Positions 5,528-10,992 of a stretch of 10,992 nucleotides of DNA are shown one piece after another. The notes beneath the pieces are model-generated. The model was given only the letters and a program-made list of their open reading frames with translations, had not been told where the DNA came from and searched no databases. Each line of letters begins with the position of its first letter. The first letter of the stretch is position 1. The DNA is from JBDNBY01 sp039767595. Its GTDB lineage: Bacteria; Pseudomonadota; Alphaproteobacteria; Rhodobacterales; Rhodobacteraceae. The stretch is from assembly GCA_039767595.1 (NCBI GenBank), contig JBDNBY010000099.1, positions 1 to 10,992 of the forward strand, written 5' to 3'. Both the position numbers and the translations under genes were made by a program.

Positions 5528-7009
5528 ATGCATTTCATTCGCCGAATTTTGTTAGGGCTTTTTTTACTCGGGATGACCTTCTCTTTACTGGGGGTTGGCG
5601 GGTATTTCATTTACGACGCGCGGTCTCAAAATGAGCAATCCGGCGGTGGCGGCTATGGGCCCGCGTCACGCGAGCGCGTCTTTTCCGTCGCGGTGACCAA
5701 GGCCACGGGGCAATCGCACACCCCTTGGGTCGTTGCCTTTGGCGAGGTTCTCTCAACACAAAGACTGATGATGCGCACGGCCCAAGGCGGGCGGATCATT
5801 CAAACGCATCCCAACTTCGTCGAAGGGGGCCGTGTGGCTATGGGCGATCTGATCGCCAAAATTGATCCAACCGACGCGCAATCTGCGCTGTTGCAAGCCG
5901 AGGCCGATGCCGCCGATGCCGCGTTGGAGAAAGTCCAAGCGGATGCATCATTGCAATTGGCCGTCCAAGAAGTGGCCGCCGCCCAAGAGCAGCTGCGCCT
6001 GCGCGAGACAGCGATGGAGCGTCAGAAGAATTTGATCGAACGCGGCATTGGCGCCACGGCCGCGCTTGAGACGGCAGAGCTGTCGTTGTCCTCAGCGCGC
6101 CAAGCGCTCTTGACCAAAGAGCAAGCCTTTCAAACGGCGCAGGCACGGATCAAACAAGCGCAAACGCGGTTCAACCGTGCGCAGCTGTCATTGGATATTG
6201 CCACGCGGAATTTGAATGACACAGAAATTTTTGCCCCCTTTAGTGGCGTCTTGAGCGGAATTAACATGCGCAATGACGGGCGCGTTGGGGTCAATGAAAC
6301 GATCGCCGAGTTGATCGCACCCGAAACCCTCGAAGTGGCAGTGCGTCTGTCAACCTCGCAATATACGCGCCTTTTGGATCGCGCGGGCGCATTGACGCCG
6401 CTGGATGTGGACATTGTGCTCGAAGCGGGATCAGAGGATTTTGTGGCCAAGGGCACCGTGAGCCGTGACAGCCCGCAAGTGGGCCAAGATCAAACCGGCC
6501 GGCTCATCTTTGTTGATGTGCAAGGCGGGGCGCGCGCCCTCAAAGTGGGGGATTTCGTGACTGTCCGCATCTACGAGCCTGAGCTGCCCAATGCCGTCCG
6601 CGTGCCCGCGGCGGCACTGGGCCGAGATCAAACTGTGTTGGTGATCGGGGCCGAGGATCGTCTTGAAGAGTTGCCGATCACAGTGCTGCGGCGGATAGAA
6701 AACGATGTCCTCATTGACGCCGAGGGGTTTGAGGGGCGCGAATATGTCGATATGCGCACGGCGGCATTGGGCGCGGGGATCAAAGTCTCGGCGCTGCGCC
6801 GTGATGAAAACGGAAATCTGATCGCCCCCCCTAAGCCAGAGCGCAAGGCCCGTGGCGGCCCAGGGGCCAAAGGGCGGCCCAAAGGTGCCGGTGATGCCGG
6901 CGGTGGTCGTGGCGGGGCAGGCGGCAAGCGCGGCGGCCCTAAGCCAAACTCAAAGCCCAGTGAGACACAGCCTGCCAATGCGCCCGCTGCATCCTCAGGA
7001 GAGAAATAA
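5528..7009 (+). CDS. RND efflux membrane fusion (periplasmic adaptor) protein
   Basis: This is the HlyD/AcrA-type adaptor that links an inner-membrane RND pump to an outer-membrane channel. Of 493 residues, about 5-28 form a hydrophobic N-terminal segment with no lipobox Cys, so it is probably a signal anchor rather than a lipoprotein signal. The first lipoyl half includes GRIIQTHPNFVEGGRVAMGD. A long Ala/Gln/Glu-rich hairpin coiled coil follows (about 120-230), then the second lipoyl half (DTEIFAPFSGVLSGINMRND) and beta-barrel and membrane-proximal domains. From about residue 435 the protein ends in a roughly 60-residue low-complexity tail rich in Gly, Pro, Lys and Arg, which ordinary adaptors lack. 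The stop overlaps the pump start (TAATG), so the two are coupled. The substrate cannot be read from the sequence. Confidence 0.93.
   Translation: MHFIRRILLGLFLLGMTFSLLGVGGYFIYDARSQNEQSGGGGYGPASRERVFSVAVTKATGQSHTPWVVAFGEVLSTQRLMMRTAQGGRIIQTHPNFVEGGRVAMGDLIAKIDPTDAQSALLQAEADAADAALEKVQADASLQLAVQEVAAAQEQLRLRETAMERQKNLIERGIGATAALETAELSLSSARQALLTKEQAFQTAQARIKQAQTRFNRAQLSLDIATRNLNDTEIFAPFSGVLSGINMRNDGRVGVNETIAELIAPETLEVAVRLSTSQYTRLLDRAGALTPLDVDIVLEAGSEDFVAKGTVSRDSPQVGQDQTGRLIFVDVQGGARALKVGDFVTVRIYEPELPNAVRVPAAALGRDQTVLVIGAEDRLEELPITVLRRIENDVLIDAEGFEGREYVDMRTAALGAGIKVSALRRDENGNLIAPPKPERKARGGPGAKGRPKGAGDAGGGRGGAGGKRGGPKPNSKPSETQPANAPAASSGEK
6829..7006 (+). other. Low-complexity Gly/Pro/Lys/Arg-rich C-terminal tail of the adaptor
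   Basis: These codons make a disordered-looking tail with repeated short blocks such as RGGPGAKGRPKG and GGGRGGAGGKRGGPKP, ending in an Ala/Ser/Pro-rich stretch. It is strongly basic in its first two thirds. The DNA is locally very GC-rich (runs of ggc/gcc), so slippage expansion is a possible origin. Confidence 0.7.
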
Positions 7010-10000
7010 TGCGCCCTGTTCCCCAACATATCGGCGGTATCCTATCGTATTTCACGCGGCACCGGACGGCGGCCAATTTGCTCTTGGTCGTTATGATCGT
7101 TTTGGGGCTCGCCTCATTGCCGCGGATGCGGGCACAGTTTTTCCCTGATGTTGTTTTTGAGAATATCTCAGTCAGTGTCGCTTGGCCGGGGGCAGGGCCC
7201 GAGGATATCGATCGCGGTATCATTCAAGTGCTTGAGCCGGATCTGCTGGTGCTCGATGGGGTGGATAATGTGTTTTCTACCTCAAGAGAGGGCAGCGCCG
7301 TTATCAACTTAGAGTTTGAAACCAATTGGGACATGTCCCAAGCGATGGAAGATGTCAAAGCGGCGGTAGATGCACAAACACAATTGCCCGAAACAGCCGA
7401 AGAGCCCAGCCTACGGCGGGGCCGCTTTCGTGATCGTGTGACAGATGTTGTGATATCTGGTCCTGTGGGCTTGGATCAATTGGCGCGGTTTACGGATGAA
7501 TTTGTCGCCCGTCTTTATGCGCGTGACGTGACCAATGTCACCATTGCGGGGGTTGCGGCGCCCCAAGTGTTGATCGAAGTGTCCTCGCACAAACTGTTGG
7601 CGCATGATTTATCGATGCGCGATATTGCCAATGCGGTCGCAGAGCAGTCCACGACATCACCTGCTGGTGATTTATCCTCGGCCTCTGCGCGGCTGCGCTT
7701 GGGCCAAGAGCGGCGCAGCGCAGAGGATATCGCCGCCATCACCCTCGTTACCGACAAAGACGGACGCCGACTGCGGGTCTCGGATGTGGCGACGGTCACT
7801 GTGATGCCGATTGATCGGCTTGGGGCCTATTATGTGGGGGATCGTCCAGCGCTGAGCCTGAGGGTGGATCGCACTGCAGAAGGGGATGCGATCGGCCTAC
7901 AACAAATCGTAGAAGAAGAGGCGAAGTCGTATCTCGAAGTGCTGCCGGAGGGGATGGATGTCAGCCTTGTGCGAACGCGGGCCGAGGCCATTTCAGGACG
8001 GCTCAATATCCTATTGGATAACGCCCTGTCTGGTCTGTTTCTAGTTTTGCTGTTGCTCTTTATGTTCCTCAATGCGCGCACGGCGTTTTGGGTGGCGATG
8101 GGGATCCCGACGGCGCTCTTGTTTGCGTTGGCTTTGATGTATGCGTCTGGGCTGACGATCAATATGATCTCGCTCTTTGCGCTGATCTTAACACTTGGGA
8201 TTGTGGTCGATGATGCGATTGTCGTGGGCGAGCATGCTGATTGGCGCGCGCGCAATGGCGAGGAGAGTTTTACCGCCGCAGAAAATGCCGCGCGGCGCAT
8301 GGCGATGCCCGTATTTTCGGCCACGCTCACGACGATTATTGCCTTTTTCGGGCTTGTGGCGATTGGGGGGCGCTTTGGCGATCTGATCAAAGATATTCCC
8401 TTTACGGTGATTGTGGTTCTGGCGGCCTCTTTTATTGAATGTTTCTTAGTGCTGCCCAATCACATGGCCCATTCGGTCGGTAAAGACCGCGGGCAGGCGT
8501 GGTATGATTGGCCCAGCCGGCAAGTGAACCGCGGTTTTCGGTATATTCGCGATGCGGCCTTCCGTCCCTTGATTTCAGGGGTGATGACCGCGCGCTATGT
8601 CGTTTTGGCCGCTGTGATTGCAGTTTTGGCCTATCATATTAGCCTTGTCATGACGCGCGAAGTGCAATGGCGCTTTTTCAACCCGCCTGAGCGCACTAGT
8701 GTCACAGGAAATTTCGTCATGCTCGATGGCGCAACGCGCGACGACTCTTTGGTTATGATGCACGAGATGCAGCGCGCCGTCGCGCAGGTTGGGCAAAATT
8801 TCCAAGAGGAACACGGCCGCAACCCGATTAAATTTGCGATGGCACAGGTGGGCGCCTCGGCCGGACGCGGGATCGAAGCGGCCGCGGACAAAGACAAAGA
8901 TTTAATGGGCGCTGTGTCGATTGAATTAATCGATGCCGACCTGCGCCCCTATTCCAGCGCAGAGATCACCCGCGCCATCAGCGAAGAGATCAAGCGCCCC
9001 GCCTTGCTCGAAACGGTGACGTTCCGCCGATCTTGGTTCGGCCCAGGGGGCGATTCTATTGATATCATGCTATGGGGGGCTGAGCCGCAGCGCCTCAAGG
9101 AGGCGGCCGATGCGATCAAATTTGAGCTGTCGGTCTTTCCCGAAGTGTCCGGACTGGATGATAGTTTGCCCTATGGCAAGGATGAGATGCGCCTTGAACT
9201 GACGGCGCAGGGGCGGGCCTTGGGCTTTGACCTGTCGCAGCTTAATCGCGTGTTGCGGGACCGTCTGGGCGGGGTTGAGGCGCTGAGCTTTCCGGCAGGA
9301 TCACGCAGCGGCACGATTGATGTGGAGCTGCCCGAAGGCGAGCTGACGTCGGATTTCCTCGATACCACCATGGTGCGCAGCCCAAGTGGCACTCAAGTGC
9401 CGTTGATGGATATTGTGACAGTGACGCGCACGGCGGCCTTTTCGTCGATCACCCGTGAAAACGGGATTCAGCGGATTTCGGTGACTGGCGAAGTGAGCGA
9501 AGACGACCCAGATCGAGCCCGCATGATCCAAGATGTCTTGGGCCAAGAGATTTTGCCAGATGTCGCCGCGCGGTATCAAATTGATTACAAAATCACCGGC
9601 CTCGCCGAGCAAGAGCGCGAATTCCTCAGCGATGCGATGATTGGTCTGTGGCTCTCGCTCTTGGGTATTTACCTTGTGTTGTCGCTTGTCTTTGCCAGTT
9701 GGACCCAGCCCTTTACTGTGATGATCGTGATCCCCTTTGGTCTCATCGGGGCAATTTACGGGCATTATATGTGGGAGGTGCCGCTGTCGATGTTTTCGAT
9801 CGTAGGATTGTTGGGCATGACTGGGATTGTGATCAACGACTCGATTGTTTTGGTCACAACGATCCAACAAGAGAGCAAAGATAAACCGCTGCGCTTAGCT
9901 ATTTTAGATGGGGCCTCTTCACGGCTACGGCCTGTGTTATTGACGACGTTGACGACGGTGTTGGGATTGATGCCGCTCCTGTTTGAAACCTCCCGCGATG

Positions 10001-10329
10001 CGCAATTCCTCAAGCCGACTGTGATCACTTTGGTCTATGGGTTGGGCTTTGGAATGGTGTTGGTTCTTTTGGTTGTTCCGGCGATTATGACGATTGGGTC
10101 TGATCTTCAGCGGGGCTTTCAAGCGCTGCGCCGCGCGTTGTTTTTCAGGGGCTCTGGGCTGCGCCGTGTGTTCGTGACCGCATTGGGCAATGCGCTGTTG
10201 ATCTGGGCAGGGCTCAGTGCGGCGGCGATTGTACTATGGTCGTGGCCGATATGGGCCTTGCCGATCATTGCCTTTGGTGCTGTGAGTTTTGCGGCGATGA
10301 TGGTGCTTGGCCTGCGCCGCGCGACCTGA
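7009..10329 (+). CDS. RND (AcrB-type) efflux transporter permease with extra C-terminal membrane segments
   Basis: This is a proton-driven inner-membrane exporter of the AcrB superfamily. Its 1106 residues exceed the usual 1030-1050. Helix TM1 is at about 21-40, then the first periplasmic porter region, TM2-TM6 (about 338-485) and TM7 (about 528-547), the second periplasmic region, and TM8-TM12 (about 876-1025). TM4 carries the proton-relay pair D401-D402 in GIVVDDAIVVGE. At the TM10 position where AcrB has its essential Lys this protein reads IVINDSIVLV, with N943 and D944, as in a broad group of environmental RND pumps. Two further hydrophobic stretches (about 1061-1079 and 1080-1101) follow TM12. 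AGGAG (6997-7001) lies 7 nt before the ATG, inside the adaptor gene. No outer-membrane factor is encoded next to it. Substrate is unknown. Confidence 0.95.
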   Translation: MRPVPQHIGGILSYFTRHRTAANLLLVVMIVLGLASLPRMRAQFFPDVVFENISVSVAWPGAGPEDIDRGIIQVLEPDLLVLDGVDNVFSTSREGSAVINLEFETNWDMSQAMEDVKAAVDAQTQLPETAEEPSLRRGRFRDRVTDVVISGPVGLDQLARFTDEFVARLYARDVTNVTIAGVAAPQVLIEVSSHKLLAHDLSMRDIANAVAEQSTTSPAGDLSSASARLRLGQERRSAEDIAAITLVTDKDGRRLRVSDVATVTVMPIDRLGAYYVGDRPALSLRVDRTAEGDAIGLQQIVEEEAKSYLEVLPEGMDVSLVRTRAEAISGRLNILLDNALSGLFLVLLLLFMFLNARTAFWVAMGIPTALLFALALMYASGLTINMISLFALILTLGIVVDDAIVVGEHADWRARNGEESFTAAENAARRMAMPVFSATLTTIIAFFGLVAIGGRFGDLIKDIPFTVIVVLAASFIECFLVLPNHMAHSVGKDRGQAWYDWPSRQVNRGFRYIRDAAFRPLISGVMTARYVVLAAVIAVLAYHISLVMTREVQWRFFNPPERTSVTGNFVMLDGATRDDSLVMMHEMQRAVAQVGQNFQEEHGRNPIKFAMAQVGASAGRGIEAAADKDKDLMGAVSIELIDADLRPYSSAEITRAISEEIKRPALLETVTFRRSWFGPGGDSIDIMLWGAEPQRLKEAADAIKFELSVFPEVSGLDDSLPYGKDEMRLELTAQGRALGFDLSQLNRVLRDRLGGVEALSFPAGSRSGTIDVELPEGELTSDFLDTTMVRSPSGTQVPLMDIVTVTRTAAFSSITRENGIQRISVTGEVSEDDPDRARMIQDVLGQEILPDVAARYQIDYKITGLAEQEREFLSDAMIGLWLSLLGIYLVLSLVFASWTQPFTVMIVIPFGLIGAIYGHYMWEVPLSMFSIVGLLGMTGIVINDSIVLVTTIQQESKDKPLRLAILDGASSRLRPVLLTTLTTVLGLMPLLFETSRDAQFLKPTVITLVYGLGFGMVLVLLVVPAIMTIGSDLQRGFQALRRALFFRGSGLRRVFVTALGNALLIWAGLSAAAIVLWSWPIWALPIIAFGAVSFAAMMVLGLRRAT

Positions 10330-10335
10330 GCGATG

Positions 10336-10992
10336 CTAAGGGTAGTCTGGCCAACAGCCGTTAAAGGCAAAGCTGCGATCGCGCTCGATCACAGTGACGG
10401 TAATGTCGCCCCGCGCCAAGGCGATCGGATCCCCCGTGAGTGATGCGATCTTGCCGCTGATCTGATTGTTTAGGCCGGCGTGATGGATGATTTCAAAACT
10501 ATAGAGCGCCGGATCGGCAATTTCGACAGTCGCATAGGTCAAAGCGTCATGCACCACGCCGGCATAGGTCAGTTCAAGGCCGAGGTCCTGCCCCGCAGGG
10601 CGCAAACGACAGGCCGCTGAAATCTGGCCCACGGTGCGGCTATCAGGGATGAGCGCCTGTCGGGCCGCGCTAAGAGCAGGCTCCATTTGGTGATCTTGGG
10701 CGTCAAGCGTGGCATGCGCGCCAATCGTTTTGGGAATGCATACTGTATCGCACACGCCAATATCGGCACTTAGGGTCACAGTGATGTCTTGTGCCGGATC
10801 CTTGGGGGTTAGGATCAATGGCAAAACGACGCTATCTTGATAAACGACCGACACCATATCATAGGTGACATCGAGTGTCGGTTGTGGCCATTCAATCACA
10901 TAGCTGGCTAAATTGTCAGAGCCATTGAGATCAAAGATAGGGGCGATGCCCGATTCGCCCGGCGCGCGCCAATAGGTCTTCCAACCCGCGGC
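10336..10992 (-). CDS. Periplasmic DsbD-alpha-like (ScsB-type) domain protein, C-terminal part
   Basis: I read 219 codons open to the window edge, so the start lies beyond 10992. The visible protein begins AAGWKTYWRAPGESGIAPIF and continues into NLASYVIEWPQP, which matches the N-terminal immunoglobulin-like domain of DsbD/ScsB thiol-disulfide reductases. A Cys pair, GVCDTVCIP (C-x3-C), lies where that domain carries its redox-active cysteines. Two more Cys follow, in SAACRLRP and near the end in FNGCWPDYP. No transmembrane helices or thioredoxin CxxC domain follow before the TAG (10336-10338), so this is a stand-alone periplasmic domain rather than a full DsbD. The likely role is receiving or passing electrons in periplasmic disulfide exchange, but the partner is not visible. 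The gene converges on the RND gene with 6 bp between stops. Confidence 0.85.
   Translation of the reverse strand, partial: AAGWKTYWRAPGESGIAPIFDLNGSDNLASYVIEWPQPTLDVTYDMVSVVYQDSVVLPLILTPKDPAQDITVTLSADIGVCDTVCIPKTIGAHATLDAQDHQMEPALSAARQALIPDSRTVGQISAACRLRPAGQDLGLELTYAGVVHDALTYATVEIADPALYSFEIIHHAGLNNQISGKIASLTGDPIALARGDITVTVIERDRSFAFNGCWPDYP

Noticed and set aside
6840..6960. Repetitive GC-rich stretch considered as a repeat array or CRISPR-like structure
   Set aside because: The repeats are irregular short ggc/gcc-rich codon runs within one open frame, with no constant repeat and spacer lengths.
7830..8459. 209-codon minus-strand open frame inside the RND gene
   Set aside because: Shadow of the pump membrane region; rich in Ser, Ile and Arg with no recognisable domain.
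9301..9870. 189-codon minus-strand open frame inside the RND gene
   Set aside because: Antisense shadow; His/Asn/Arg-rich sequence with no motif and no supporting start signal.
10330..10335. Search for a bidirectional terminator between the convergent RND and DsbD-like genes
   Set aside because: Only 6 bp separate the stop codons and no hairpin is visible across them; any terminator must lie inside the coding sequences.

Overview
The window reads as a chromosomal housekeeping segment of an alphaproteobacterium, most likely a Rhodobacteraceae/Roseobacteraceae member. The pointers are the style of the proteins (an FENSTRT-type PyrB, a dihydroorotase-like PyrC without metal ligands, a cysteine-poor SPO1-type uracil-DNA glycosylase), a GC content that looks close to 57-60% by eye, and the gene order. 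There are no rRNA or tRNA genes, insertion sequences, phage genes or CRISPR arrays. Nearly every base is coding and the longest gap between genes is under 100 bp.

Left block (1-3961, all minus strand). In the direction of transcription this is pyrB (aspartate carbamoyltransferase), then a pyrC homologue overlapping it by 4 bp, a small DUF805 membrane protein, plsY (acyl-phosphate:glycerol-3-phosphate acyltransferase), and after a 97-bp gap the first 200 codons of prs (PRPP synthetase), which leaves the window at base 1. pyrB, pyrC and prs all feed pyrimidine nucleotide synthesis, and plsY makes the first phospholipid precursor. The pyrC product keeps the dihydroorotase fold but has lost the HxH metal motif and the catalytic Asp, so it is probably a structural partner of PyrB rather than an enzyme. 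The DUF805 gene is visibly AT-richer than its neighbours and may be a later insertion in this operon.

Middle block (4055-5440, plus strand, divergent from pyrB). A family-4-like uracil-DNA glycosylase with a long Pro/Ala linker and without three of the four expected iron-sulfur cysteines is followed, with no intervening base, by moaB (molybdenum cofactor biosynthesis). A near match to the alphaproteobacterial LexA box lies just upstream of the glycosylase.

Right block (5528-10329, plus strand). A two-gene RND efflux operon encodes a membrane fusion protein with an unusual Gly/Pro/Lys/Arg-rich C-terminal tail, and an RND pump with two extra predicted C-terminal membrane segments. The stop and start codons overlap (TAATG). 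No outer-membrane channel or regulator gene is adjacent within the window.

Right edge (10336-10992, minus strand). The C-terminal part of a periplasmic DsbD-alpha-like protein faces the RND gene tail to tail with only 6 bp between stop codons.

I found no convincing undescribed multi-gene system. The points most worth a second look are the degenerate PyrC, the cysteine-poor glycosylase, the compositionally odd DUF805 insertion, and the appended C-terminal regions on both RND components.
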